Shown here one piece after another: positions 26,198-33,924 of a DNA stretch of 56,625 nt. The stretch comes from Actinomycetaceae bacterium (lineage in GTDB: Bacteria; Actinomycetota; Actinomycetes; Actinomycetales; Actinomycetaceae), in the NCBI GenBank assembly GCA_030540715.1, contig JAUNVQ010000017.1:1-56625 (forward strand). Direction: 5' to 3'. The number at the start of each line of letters is the position of its first letter. Positions within the stretch are counted from its first letter, which is position 1. Position numbers and translations under genes: made by a program. Below the pieces are notes generated by a model, which was not told the DNA's origin, ran no database searches, and worked only from the letters and a program-made list of their open reading frames with translations.

Positions 26198-27673
26198 ATG
26201 ACACGTGCAGATAAGCCTGGGCAACGAACATGGTTCGTAGGTGACGATGACGAAAAACAGCAGGCAAACAACAGCGGCGATATTCCTCATACATCTTCTA
26301 CTGAAGGAATATCTTCACTGGCAGATGAGGTTTTTGGCAGGAATGACACATTCGGTGAGGACGAGCCAACCGGCCCAATTTTTACGTCTTTTGATACCAA
26401 CCTTTCCTCTGAAACCACAGAAGAAAACTCCGGGGAAGATAACGGATTCACTGATAACACTGATACTGATGGCCAGGCAACTTCTGGCTATTTAGAAACC
26501 ACTGAAGGCGACCGCAACACTATCAACCATGACGAGGTTGCTCTTTCACACGATGCTGCGCCCGGTAGACCTACCGCTTACTCCGACACCTCGGATAATG
26601 CTGGCAAAGATGTCACCACACAAAGTACTGATAACGCACATGACAGCAAGAAATCTGGCTTATCATCACGTTTGTTTTCTTCTGAAGAATCTTCGTCTTT
26701 AGAAGAAACAGCAGCGATGACACCAGTTGATGATGACGAAGAAAACCCTGAAAGTGCACCCGAACATACCAAGGACAGCCCAGCAAGTCACTCCACTGAC
26801 AATACGGCTTCCCCCGATGGTGATAAAACAAGCACACCAGATACCGTTAGCACTGATAAAACAAGCGAAGATATCAGCGATATCTCACCGGAGCGTGCAC
26901 GACAATCAGTTGTTGAACAGTTACACACACCAATCAGTGATGATGAAGTGGAATCAACATTAATTCACCGACAATCTTTGCTGAACGAAGCTGACGCTTC
27001 GCCCTCTGACAACGAAACAACGCAGGAGGCACGTACCGATAGTGAACCCGAGTGGAAGACCACCACTGACTCCGTCACAACAGACAACATAAAACGTGTA
27101 TCACCCTCAGCCGTTGATGAAGCCATATTTGAGGGCGCAACCGTGCGCCCCGCTGTTCCTTCGCGGGCTGGCGCCCACCTGTGGTCGTTTATTCTCTTCT
27201 TGCTGCTAGTACCTATCACCTGGTATTTGACGTGGGATGCTGGAACGCGTTTAACGCTAGCAAAAAATGCCCAATGGGATACAGGCATGATCGATCCGTT
27301 GGCAGTCAGTGAACTTGGGGCTGGTGCAGTGTGCCTCTTTATCCTTATCCTAGTAGCGCGTTGGTCGTCACTGGGTGCATTTATTATGGGAATTGTAACA
27401 ATGGGATGCGGTGTTCCCTTCGTGGTATTACCTGCGGTCACTCACGAACGCTTAGCTCCCGTTTTAGAATCGTTAAATAATGCCGGGCCTTTCACAGGCA
27501 ATATTGCACACCATCTAGAGTGGTCAGGCAGTACAGGATTCTTTATTTTTGCAGGTGTTGCAATGATTAGTCTAGGTTTTGTTTCTCATGGTGCGCGCCG
27601 TAAGGGCCGTAAAGACTTCCTTACTAAACGCCGTGTGGAACGTGAAAAACGTAAACAAGGCATAAAAGATTAA
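26198..27673 (+). CDS. membrane protein with long acidic Ser/Thr-rich cytoplasmic region
   Basis: 491 residues, ATG preceded by GAAGGACA. Residues 1-320 are strongly acidic and low-complexity (Asp, Glu, Ser, Thr, Asn), starting with TWFVGDDDEKQQ; no fold is evident. Residues about 325-475 contain four membrane helices, followed by a very basic tail (ARRKGRKDFLTKRRVEREKR). The charge split between an acidic N-terminus and a basic C-terminus is striking. No family recognised; similar layouts occur in actinobacterial divisome or envelope proteins, but that is only analogy. It ends 104 bp before crp. Confidence 0.72.
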   Translation: MTRADKPGQRTWFVGDDDEKQQANNSGDIPHTSSTEGISSLADEVFGRNDTFGEDEPTGPIFTSFDTNLSSETTEENSGEDNGFTDNTDTDGQATSGYLETTEGDRNTINHDEVALSHDAAPGRPTAYSDTSDNAGKDVTTQSTDNAHDSKKSGLSSRLFSSEESSSLEETAAMTPVDDDEENPESAPEHTKDSPASHSTDNTASPDGDKTSTPDTVSTDKTSEDISDISPERARQSVVEQLHTPISDDEVESTLIHRQSLLNEADASPSDNETTQEARTDSEPEWKTTTDSVTTDNIKRVSPSAVDEAIFEGATVRPAVPSRAGAHLWSFILFLLLVPITWYLTWDAGTRLTLAKNAQWDTGMIDPLAVSELGAGAVCLFILILVARWSSLGAFIMGIVTMGCGVPFVVLPAVTHERLAPVLESLNNAGPFTGNIAHHLEWSGSTGFFIFAGVAMISLGFVSHGARRKGRKDFLTKRRVEREKRKQGIKD

Positions 27674-27691
27674 GACAATTTTTCCAGGTAA

Positions 27692-27720
27692 ATGACAAGT
27701 TACACAATGTCTTATAAACT
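27692..27720 (+). promoter_or_regulatory. crp promoter
   Basis: ATGACA (27692-27697) and TAAACT (27715-27720) with a 17-nt spacer, about 58 bp before the crp start. The same TAAACT -10 with 17-nt spacing recurs before tRNA-Ala and before the structured RNA near 30350. Confidence 0.45.
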
Positions 27721-27730
27721 GGTGTGGTAA

Positions 27731-27751
27731 CTCACAGGGCATCTCTGTGAG
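27731..27751 (+). repeat. hairpin in crp leader
   Basis: CTCACAG (27731-27737) pairs with CTGTGAG (27745-27751), 7-bp stem with 7-nt loop, inside the 5' UTR of crp. The half-sites are in the opposite order to a CRP site, so it is more likely an RNA hairpin than an autoregulatory operator. Confidence 0.45.
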
Positions 27752-27777
27752 CAAACGAGATGTGAACGGAGTAAAAC

Positions 27778-28455
27778 GTGGATTCAAATCTTCTTAGCCG
27801 GGTACCGCTTTTCAGCGGATTAGATCCAGAAGCTCAACAACAACTACGAGCAATGATGGGCGAAACAACACTTCGCCGTGGCGATAACCTTTTCGATGAA
27901 GGCGACCAAGGTGACCGCCTCTACATCGTTGTTGAGGGAAAAATCAAGCTGGGCCACACTGCACCAGATGGCCGCGAGAACCTTCTGGCGATCCTTGGTG
28001 CTGGCGAAATCCTTGGTGAACTGACCCTGTTTGACCCAGGAGCACGCTCATCAACAGCGTCTGCAGTCAGCCCGGTAAAATTATGGTATCTCGATCATGC
28101 AGACTTAATGACCTTTATCGATAACCACCCCGACCTCGCCAAACACATGTTGCAGGCACTTGCGCAGCGTCTGCGAAAAACCAACGAAGGCCTGGCCGAC
28201 CTTGTGTTTAGCGACGTTCCTGGTCGTGTTGCCAAACAGCTTTTGGATTTAGCTAAACGTTTTGGTTCACGCACAGCTGAAGGCATTCATGTTCCCCATG
28301 ATCTAACACAGGAAGAGCTGGCACAACTGGTTGGTGCGTCACGTGAAACTGTCAATAAATCTTTGGCTGAGTTTATGACTCGCGGTTGGATTCGCCTTGA
28401 AGGCCGTGCTGTTACCCTACTTGACGTTGAACGCTTGGAACGTCGCGCACGCTAA
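27778..28455 (+). CDS. crp: CRP/FNR-family cAMP-responsive regulator (CRP/GlxR)
   Basis: 225 residues, GTG start. N-terminal cyclic-nucleotide domain with EGDQGDRLYIVVEGKIKLG and the phosphate-binding cassette GELTLFDPGARSSTASA (residues 80-96), whose Arg-Ser-Ser/Thr pattern fits cAMP binding. The central dimer helix and the conserved LADLVFSDVPGRVAKQLLDLAKRFG hinge are followed by a winged HTH, LTQEELAQLVGASRETVNKS, nearly identical to actinobacterial CRP/GlxR recognition helices, so a TGTGA-N6-TCACA target is expected. Two good sites are in this window (10442 and 30283). It probably acts as a global regulator. No adenylate cyclase is in the window. Confidence 0.94.
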   Translation: MDSNLLSRVPLFSGLDPEAQQQLRAMMGETTLRRGDNLFDEGDQGDRLYIVVEGKIKLGHTAPDGRENLLAILGAGEILGELTLFDPGARSSTASAVSPVKLWYLDHADLMTFIDNHPDLAKHMLQALAQRLRKTNEGLADLVFSDVPGRVAKQLLDLAKRFGSRTAEGIHVPHDLTQEELAQLVGASRETVNKSLAEFMTRGWIRLEGRAVTLLDVERLERRAR

Positions 28456-28788
28456 TACATAGGTCACTTGCAGCCTTGTCACTCGTTGGCAACATTCAAC
28501 CAAGCGTGCACTCATGGACATTCCTTTAACAGCGTGCTGCCAGTAAGCACCGCGGCTGTGTGCCAATGAATACGGAACGGGAGTTATGGGTGCTACACCT
28601 GATTTGTCCAATACGACGAACAACAATGCTGACGCGTTAGGATCATTACCATCGTAGCAGCCGCAAGTTTTAACGGGCGTTGCTTGTGTGCAGCGCCCGC
28701 AAACCCTGTTGTGAACTTTGACGATTCGTATGTGTTGTGACGTAACAACATGTTAAGACAATATTTTTTAAAGAGGACTAAGCAACTT
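28456..28788. other. 333-bp region downstream of crp
   Basis: No established gene. It holds a GGGCGTTGC/GCAGCGCCC stem-loop at 28675-28698 (9 bp with one G-U). An 18-bp near-palindrome at 28733-28750 precedes the small ORF and is listed separately. A possible 23-codon ORF (28586-28657) has its GGGAG only 2 nt from the ATG and is not called. Confidence 0.4.
28733..28750. promoter_or_regulatory. near-perfect palindrome, candidate operator
   Basis: TGTTGTGACGTAACAACA matches its reverse complement at 16 of 18 positions. It overlaps a plausible -35 (TTGTGA, 28735-28740) with CAATAT at 28759-28764, 39 bp upstream of the 36-codon small membrane ORF. A repressor site is a reasonable inference; no cognate regulator is assigned. 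Confidence 0.4.
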
Positions 28789-28899
28789 ATGAAAAGACTT
28801 GTTTACCTGATGTTAGGTGGCGTCGCAGCATTAGTTATTGCTTCGGCAGCTCACGACTTATCCGTGTCACATCGAACATGGCACGATTTGGATGAATAG
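28789..28899 (+). CDS. 36-residue small membrane protein
   Basis: ATG at 28789 to TAG at 28899. AAAGAGG lies 12 nt upstream. The product begins MKRLVYLMLGGVAALVIASA, one hydrophobic helix with a positively charged start, followed by a polar His/Asp-rich tail (AHDLSVSHRTWHDLDE) predicted outside the cytoplasm. It sits alone between crp and tRNA-Ala with its own palindrome-bearing promoter region. No homologue is recognised. The combination of SD site, helix and clean stop supports a real gene, but so short a frame needs expression evidence. Confidence 0.5.
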   Translation: MKRLVYLMLGGVAALVIASAAHDLSVSHRTWHDLDE

Positions 28900-28993
28900 C
28901 TTACATTAACGCAGGTAATTCGTCTGCAAAAAATAATATGTCATCATGGTGTCTTGACATGTACAGTGCAAGCGTGAGCTTCCTAACTCAATT

Positions 28994-29022
28994 TTCACAA
29001 TTGGCTAGTTGTCATGTAAACT
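28994..29022 (+). promoter_or_regulatory. tRNA-Ala promoter
   Basis: TTCACA (28994-28999) and TAAACT (29017-29022), spacer 17 nt, about 35 bp upstream of the mature tRNA 5' end. Confidence 0.5.
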
Positions 29023-29056
29023 AAATAAGCCGTAAGGCAAAAAGCCGAACAGCTTT

Positions 29057-29129
29057 GGGGCTATGGCGCAGCTGGTAGCGCATCTGCTTTGCAAGCAGAG
29101 GGTCGGGGGTTCGAGTCCCCCTAGCTCCA
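29057..29129 (+). tRNA. tRNA-Ala(TGC)
   Basis: 73-nt cloverleaf: acceptor GGGGCTA/TAGCTCC with discriminator A, D-arm with GGCGCAGCTGGTAGCGC, anticodon loop CTTTGCAAG giving TGC, and T-arm GGGGG-TTCGAGT-CCCCC. CCA is not encoded (ACCG follows). In many actinobacteria tRNA-Ile and tRNA-Ala follow gyrA together; here tRNA-Ile is 4.2 kb away on the other strand. Confidence 0.97.
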
Positions 29130-29460
29130 CCGAAACACTGTTTACCAGTAAAAATATCATTAATAAATGGATTTTTGATACGAAGTAATCATCGGTTTTT
29201 TATGGTGATTCTCTTCTTTTCTTTAATCTGCCTGTAAAGGGTGATTGCTACGAAACATCTTTTATGTGCAATGTAGAGACTATTCGCTACTCCCTTAACA
29301 ACTACGACGATTACTTAAGATTTGTTGTACTTCTTTGCAATACCTCCTGGTAAGTGCGCCTAATCCAGCAACATACGATCTGAAGCCGATTGTGCAAGGG
29401 CATAATTGCCGCGCCTGCGATATGATGGGAAGCGACCACATGTTTACAGGAGGAACTAAG
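29130..29460. other. 331-bp region between tRNA-Ala and the FMN-reductase gene
   Basis: AT-rich; no hairpin with T-run directly after the tRNA and no supported ORF. The in-frame extension of the next gene upstream to 29335 lacks an SD site and reads through low-conservation sequence. Confidence 0.4.
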
Positions 29461-30033
29461 TTGACTAAGAAAATCAGTGTAATTGTTGGAAGTTTGCGTC
29501 GTGAGTCCTATGCACGAAAAATTGCAAACAACGTTATTTCTATGTTTCCAAAGGGGTACGAAGCACAGATAGTTGAGATTCGTGATCTACCAATGTATGA
29601 CTGCGACTTCGACGATCCTAATGTGCCCGATAAACCAGCACCAGAAATTTATACAGAATTCCGTGAAACAATTAAAGCATCCTCCGGTGTTTTATTTGTC
29701 ACCGCAGAAAACAACCGTACCATGCCTGCATGTATTAAGAATGCTGTCGACATTGGTTCAAAACCAAATGGTGCCGCCGCATGGAAAGACCTTCCTGTGG
29801 GCATTATGAGCCATTCCGTTGGACGTATGGGTGGCTATAGCTCACAAAAATCTTTACGTTTGGCACTTTCGTACTTCGATATGCCTACACCCGGTCAACC
29901 AGAAGTCTTTTTAGGACAATCACCAACACTATTTAATGACGACGGCACTTTCAATAACGAATCTACTATTGAGTTTTTACAAGACTATATCAATCGTTTT
30001 GTTGACGTTATTGAACAACACGAAGATAAATAG
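29461..30033 (+). CDS. NAD(P)H-dependent FMN reductase family protein
   Basis: 190 residues from a TTG at 29461, 7 nt after AGGAGG. Flavodoxin-like fold: first strand ISVIVGSLRRESYARKIAN with the phosphate-binding loop GSLRRESY, then VLFVTAENNRTMPACIKNAVD, matching the PEYNxxxPxxLKNAID FMN-contact motif of YieF/ChrR/SsuE-type reductases with an Asn-Asn variant, and GRMGGYSSQKSLR. Small cytoplasmic FMN enzymes of this type reduce quinones, azo compounds or chromate; the physiological substrate is unknown. Monocistronic, closed by a clear terminator. Confidence 0.88.
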   Translation: MTKKISVIVGSLRRESYARKIANNVISMFPKGYEAQIVEIRDLPMYDCDFDDPNVPDKPAPEIYTEFRETIKASSGVLFVTAENNRTMPACIKNAVDIGSKPNGAAAWKDLPVGIMSHSVGRMGGYSSQKSLRLALSYFDMPTPGQPEVFLGQSPTLFNDDGTFNNESTIEFLQDYINRFVDVIEQHEDK

Positions 30034-30060
30034 CTTCTAAGGAATAAACTTCTCTACCCA

Positions 30061-30105
30061 AAGATGCCTATGGCTCATCTAGCCATAGGCATCTTAGAGT
30101 TTTTC
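30061..30105 (+). terminator. intrinsic terminator after FMN-reductase gene
   Basis: A perfect 14-bp stem, AAGATGCCTATGGC (30061-30074) with its complement (30082-30095), 7-nt loop, then AGAG and TTTTT. Confidence 0.8.
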
Positions 30106-30282
30106 CAGAAAAATACGCAATGCAGCAAAAACATTTCTAATTTTTTCACTTTGCAAGAAATATAAACACAATAAATAGCGAGATATATGTAACATAACCA
30201 TCTGTTAAAAAATCATAATTTATATTTTCTATCTGCACTAAATAATGTAATACCCTATTTACCAGCCTCAAAACCCAGATCG

Positions 30283-30298
30283 TGTGATTCGTTTCACT
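30283..30298 (+). promoter_or_regulatory. candidate CRP/GlxR binding site upstream of structured RNA
   Basis: TGTGA-TTCGTT-TCACT, one base off the symmetric consensus. Its centre is about 60-66 bp upstream of the start predicted from the TAAACT at 30344-30349, suitable for activator (class I) geometry, and the -35 there (ATGAAA) is weak, as expected for an activator-dependent promoter. Confidence 0.55.
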
Positions 30299-30320
30299 TT
30301 CAAGCTTTCAGTGTCCCGTA

Positions 30321-30349
30321 ATGAAATTTTACACTTTATAAGGTAAACT
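30321..30349 (+). promoter_or_regulatory. promoter of putative ncRNA
   Basis: ATGAAA (30321-30326), 17-nt spacer, TAAACT (30344-30349). Same -10 and spacing as the crp and tRNA-Ala promoters. Predicted transcription start near 30356. Confidence 0.4.
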
Positions 30350-30355
30350 CGACTT

Positions 30356-30580
30356 GTACTTACCAACTGGAAAGTTTTTACACTATTCTTTCCAGTTTTC
30401 ATGGTTGTTCTCATGGATTCGAGATCAACCCCGTCAGCGCATTGTAATGGGAGACGATCCGCTGGCTAATATGGGCGTGAATGCCAGGTGTTTACGCCCG
30501 CCCGATCAGTTCCGTCGGGTGCATGAAATCGGGACGCGCTGCGGCTTTGGCATGATGCCAAAGCCGCAGCATCTTTTCTA
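30356..30580 (+). ncRNA. putative structured non-coding RNA
   Basis: About 225 nt, bounded by a CRP-site-plus-promoter and a terminator, without a credible reading frame (a 106-codon ATG frame exists but lacks an SD site and crosses every stem). Successive stems: AACTGGAAAG/CTTTCCAGTT (30365-30397); GTCAGCG/CGCTGGC (about 30432-30465); GGGCGTGAA/TTTACGCCC (about 30473-30500); CCCGA/TCGGG (about 30500-30519); then a 15-bp arm pair at 30539-30553/30555-30569 followed by ATCTTTTC. The neighbourhood (downstream of tad/crp) recalls mycobacterial Ms1/MTS2823, an abundant RNA-polymerase-binding RNA, but no sequence identity was established. Confidence 0.5.
30539..30577 (+). terminator. terminator of putative ncRNA
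   Basis: CTGCGGCTTTGGCAT (30539-30553) and its exact complement (30555-30569) form a GC-rich stem; ATCTTTTC follows on the plus strand. It may serve the convergent DUF2339 gene too, though no T-run is present on the minus strand. Confidence 0.65.
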
Positions 30581-30604
30581 CCTACTTCTGTTGCTCTTGT
30601 TTAG

Positions 30605-33103
30605 CTATCCATTGAACTGCGATGTTTTCTGTTCCGATTCAGGACGCAATAGTTCGGTCTCAATCTTGGTATAGGCAATCGAAATGATAAGGCACACGAC
30701 GGCACCGATGACAAGCGCAATAATTCGCAACCATACTTCACCAGAGGCGACATCAATAATCGTCAGCTTTAAGACGCCCAAAATAATGATAACTAATCCA
30801 ATAATTCGTGATGCCTTACGCTTATTGTAAAAGCCTGCCGCCAGTGCAACAACACCTGTGACAATCATGATGACTGTGTGCAACGCACTGGTGAAGTCAA
30901 CAAGGTTGAACAAATGTAGTACCGATTCGAAAAAGTAAAACACTCCAACGATAATACACAGGTCGATCCAGGTTGCTTTCTTTTGTTTTGCCATAAATAT
31001 CATAAAGCCCCATGTAACAAGCATGACAGCGACAACGGTAGTGATCACAGCTGCTTTTATACCCGGGAAGTCAGAATTGTAGTCGATATGCATACGTTGT
31101 CCAATAGGTGCCGCTATAAAGCAAAAAATGAACACAACCAGGGAAACAACTTCGCGACCCCAGAATGCAAATGATCCATCTGGGCGAGCAATACGCGGAT
31201 CGTTACCAAAGTGGTGGGTTCCACGCTTTGTTTCATCATCGTAGCGTGCACATAGTTCTTTCGCCTGTGTGAAGCCCAGGAGAAATAGCATCGCATTTAT
31301 TGTAGTGACAATAGCCAGGGTGTACAGCCACAATCCAATATGGATACCGTAATCAAAATCAATAAAATGTCTCCATAAAAACATACCCATAAGGAATGCG
31401 GCTATGCCTATTGTCCAGGAAGCATTGCTCCATACCTTCCATTCGGGCGCGCGTTTTCGCACAGTTGGAATTGCTGAGTTATGAAAGGGAATATAGTTGG
31501 CATCTTGGATACCCGCTGGCGCAACCAGTGTCACCTCTTGATAGTAGTCCGTGTTGTTTATTTGCCCACTAACAACCAAACCGGCAAATATCATCAAACC
31601 TACTGCCGCAATAAAAGCTATCCAAAAGATCATCGGGTGGGTACCTGAGACTTGAAGAACACTAAAGGGTGGAATAAGCATGATGACAAGTGGGGTGTAC
31701 CCTCTAGCAATGTGTGAGCGCAGCAGAACCGCGCAATAGCCCACAATTAGCCAGGTGGCAACAATCAAAATGTAGGGCCCCAAAAATACATCGAAATGCG
31801 AACTCCAGCCGGCATCGTCATCATAGTAATCGCTATCAAGCCACTGATTTGACATCATTGATGCCGTTGTCACAAGCCCCCAAAAAAGAGCAACCGCCCA
31901 CGTTGCTGTGCGGTCTTTGGATTCTGGAAGAAGAAAAATCCCAGCAATGGCGCCTGTCCACACGGCGATAAAGAAAACAGCTCCGGCCCACTGTGAATAC
32001 CACATATTATCGTAAAGGATATATGACCTGGTCAATAACATATAGGAGACAAATGTGATAAGAACAGCCACATGCAGGTGTTCGATAATCAGGTGATAGG
32101 CAATAAACAGTCCCATCATGACAACTGCAGCCACAATAATAATATCTAATGTCAGGAAATCGACACTCTCAAGCATGATAGTAAGTGAACTGAAAATCGC
32201 TGCCGCCCACACGGGGATAAGGAACAGTACCGTGTGTTTTGGTGCAGGACGCTGTGATGGCTGCTTCATCATAACCCACACCGATAAATTTGATGCACCA
32301 ATGTAAACAATGATCATCAGCAAAACGATAATTACTCGATCGATCGACGCATCCCCACCGTCGGCCAACGCTCCACCGGTCATATAAACAATACCGATAG
32401 CCGTAATAATCGTCGTCAAGTAATCACGCAGCACATAGGTAATCACAACTAAAACAACGGTCCACACCGTCATTGCTATTAGTGCCCACGGTACCGGTAG
32501 AAGCCTAAAGACAGTGCCGGAAACAACAATCGCAACCCCGCACAAGGATGCGCCTGTAGCAAGTAAAGTAGAGCCAACTATCCATAGCTGAATTTTCTTC
32601 AGGCTCACAATGCTACCAATCATCATCAATACAACGCCGATAGCTGCTAGCGTGGCTACCCGTTGGGTATCTGAAAGCTGCCACCACAGCACACCAACAA
32701 ATGATGCCGCCGCAGCAATAATCATTAATCCCGCTAACCCTGATAAGACAAACCTACCAAGAAATGATTCCAATTGATGTGATTCGGAAGGTCTTGTTGG
32801 TGCTACAGGACTCACAGGCTGAAAGGACATTGAAGGTTGCTGATATCCCACAAAGGCCGGCTCGTATGCCTGCCCCTGTTGGGGTACAGAGCCGTAGATG
32901 CCGTCGTAGGGCATTGCCCTGTAGGCAGGTGCTTGACTACTTTGATCATAGTGTCCCACCGGTACAGGCCCTGCCGGTCGTTCTACTGTGAAGGGATCAT
33001 TCGCTGTTGCCTGCTGTGGTTCATCCTGTTGTGAAACCTCCTGCGGTGGCTCCCACTGGCTGTTCCCTTGCGATTGTCCATCCTGTGTCGATGAAGGAAC
33101 CAT
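30605..33103 (-). CDS. DUF2339-like polytopic membrane protein
   Basis: 832 residues from ATG at 33103 (AAGG 10 nt upstream; the ATG at 33112 is too close to the SD site). Residues 1-105 are Gln/Pro/Tyr-rich and soluble. Then LESFLGRFVLSGLAGLMIIAAAASFVG begins a run of about 20 membrane helices to the C-terminus, with only short loops. The start of the membrane part and its end (RIIGLVIIILGVLKLTIIDV) match the architecture I know for DUF2339 proteins, whose function is unknown. Runs toward the putative ncRNA. Its upstream region contains tRNA-Ile. Confidence 0.72.
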   Translation of the reverse strand: MVPSSTQDGQSQGNSQWEPPQEVSQQDEPQQATANDPFTVERPAGPVPVGHYDQSSQAPAYRAMPYDGIYGSVPQQGQAYEPAFVGYQQPSMSFQPVSPVAPTRPSESHQLESFLGRFVLSGLAGLMIIAAAASFVGVLWWQLSDTQRVATLAAIGVVLMMIGSIVSLKKIQLWIVGSTLLATGASLCGVAIVVSGTVFRLLPVPWALIAMTVWTVVLVVITYVLRDYLTTIITAIGIVYMTGGALADGGDASIDRVIIVLLMIIVYIGASNLSVWVMMKQPSQRPAPKHTVLFLIPVWAAAIFSSLTIMLESVDFLTLDIIIVAAVVMMGLFIAYHLIIEHLHVAVLITFVSYMLLTRSYILYDNMWYSQWAGAVFFIAVWTGAIAGIFLLPESKDRTATWAVALFWGLVTTASMMSNQWLDSDYYDDDAGWSSHFDVFLGPYILIVATWLIVGYCAVLLRSHIARGYTPLVIMLIPPFSVLQVSGTHPMIFWIAFIAAVGLMIFAGLVVSGQINNTDYYQEVTLVAPAGIQDANYIPFHNSAIPTVRKRAPEWKVWSNASWTIGIAAFLMGMFLWRHFIDFDYGIHIGLWLYTLAIVTTINAMLFLLGFTQAKELCARYDDETKRGTHHFGNDPRIARPDGSFAFWGREVVSLVVFIFCFIAAPIGQRMHIDYNSDFPGIKAAVITTVVAVMLVTWGFMIFMAKQKKATWIDLCIIVGVFYFFESVLHLFNLVDFTSALHTVIMIVTGVVALAAGFYNKRKASRIIGLVIIILGVLKLTIIDVASGEVWLRIIALVIGAVVCLIISIAYTKIETELLRPESEQKTSQFNG

Positions 33104-33245
33104 GCTCTTCATACCTTCCCTGTTTTTCGATGATCCACCCCGGTTGGGGCTTATCTTAGTATGTGACTTTAGTGTAGCGAAATCAGCTTGAAGGAAACAG
33201 GTATGTTAGCAGGTTTAGTAGTGGTATGAGTATGAGTTTTTGGGT

Positions 33246-33288
33246 AAAAAAAGAACCCCATTCCTCCGTTTTACAGGTAAATAGGGTT
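33246..33288 (-). terminator. terminator downstream of tRNA-Ile
   Basis: On the minus strand AACCCTATT (33288-33280) pairs with AATGGGGTT (33262-33254), 9 bp with one G-U, followed by CTTTTTTT. Confidence 0.75.
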
Positions 33289-33292
33289 TCCG

Positions 33293-33366
33293 TGGGCCTA
33301 CCTGGGCTCGAACCAGGGACCTCAGTCTTATCAGGACTGCGCTCTAACCAACTGAGCTATAGGCCC
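33293..33366 (-). tRNA. tRNA-Ile(GAT)
   Basis: 74-nt cloverleaf on the minus strand: acceptor GGGCCTA/TAGGCCC with discriminator A, D-arm AGCTCAGTTGGTTAGAGC, anticodon loop CTGATAA giving GAT, T-arm CCTGG-TTCGAGC-CCAGG. CCA is not encoded. It lies downstream of the gyrB-gyrA-DUF3566 genes, its usual actinobacterial position, with its own terminator. Confidence 0.97.
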
Positions 33367-33471
33367 ATCCGTGCGTTACGCACGAATACAAGGTTACGTC
33401 ATTTTCTGTGAAAAGTTCAAACCAGAATCATGTATTGCCCGTCACATATGGCAAAAATGTCTGGAATGAGC

Positions 33472-33915
33472 CTACTCATCCATCAATACAACCTTGATAC
33501 CACCAACAAGAGAAGCTGACAGATTGTAAATCATGGCACCTATCGTCGTGAAGGCGGTAAGTAATATAACGTTTGCAACACCCACGAAAGCAGTGAGTGC
33601 AAGTACGCGTGGTAGCTTCATATAGTCCACAAGTTGAGCAATCGACCCTGTGTCATCAATCAGTCCGATAAAGTCACGTATATCTGCAAATACATGCAAT
33701 CCATTCAGAAGCAGCCACACCAAAAGAGCAGCAATCACCGTGGCAATAGCCAACACGAATGATAAGACAAAGGTTATTTTCAGCACCGTCCAGGGATCGA
33801 CTCTGGAAACAATCAGATCAACGCGACGTGGCTCAAAATCTTCAATAACGCCCTCTGGGTCAACTTGTTGAACATCACCAGCAGGTTCTTGTTTATTCTT
33901 CTTTGATTGTTTCAT
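33472..33915 (-). CDS. DUF3566 membrane protein
   Basis: 147 residues. A hydrophilic N-terminus, then PRRVDLIVSRVDPWTVLKITF, the conserved opening of DUF3566, first membrane helix (about 48-70), an extracellular loop, and a second helix (about 106-128) ending in a short Gly-rich tail. DUF3566 proteins lie immediately downstream of gyrA in many actinobacteria; here the gap is 9 bp, so it is co-transcribed with gyrA. Function not established; a link to division or growth has been proposed for relatives. Confidence 0.88.
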   Translation of the reverse strand: MKQSKKNKQEPAGDVQQVDPEGVIEDFEPRRVDLIVSRVDPWTVLKITFVLSFVLAIATVIAALLVWLLLNGLHVFADIRDFIGLIDDTGSIAQLVDYMKLPRVLALTAFVGVANVILLTAFTTIGAMIYNLSASLVGGIKVVLMDE

Positions 33916-33924
33916 CGCTGCAGA

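Noticed and set aside
27731-27751. Possible CRP autoregulatory site in the crp leader
   Set aside because: Half-sites are inverted in order (TCACA then TGTGA) with the wrong spacing, so it is an RNA-type hairpin, not a CRP site.
28586-28657. 23-codon ORF between crp and the small membrane ORF
   Set aside because: SD-like GGGAG is only 2 nt from the ATG and the product has no features.
30354-30674. Plus-strand 106-codon frame through the ncRNA candidate
   Set aside because: No SD site, odd composition, crosses all predicted stems and overlaps the DUF2339 gene end.
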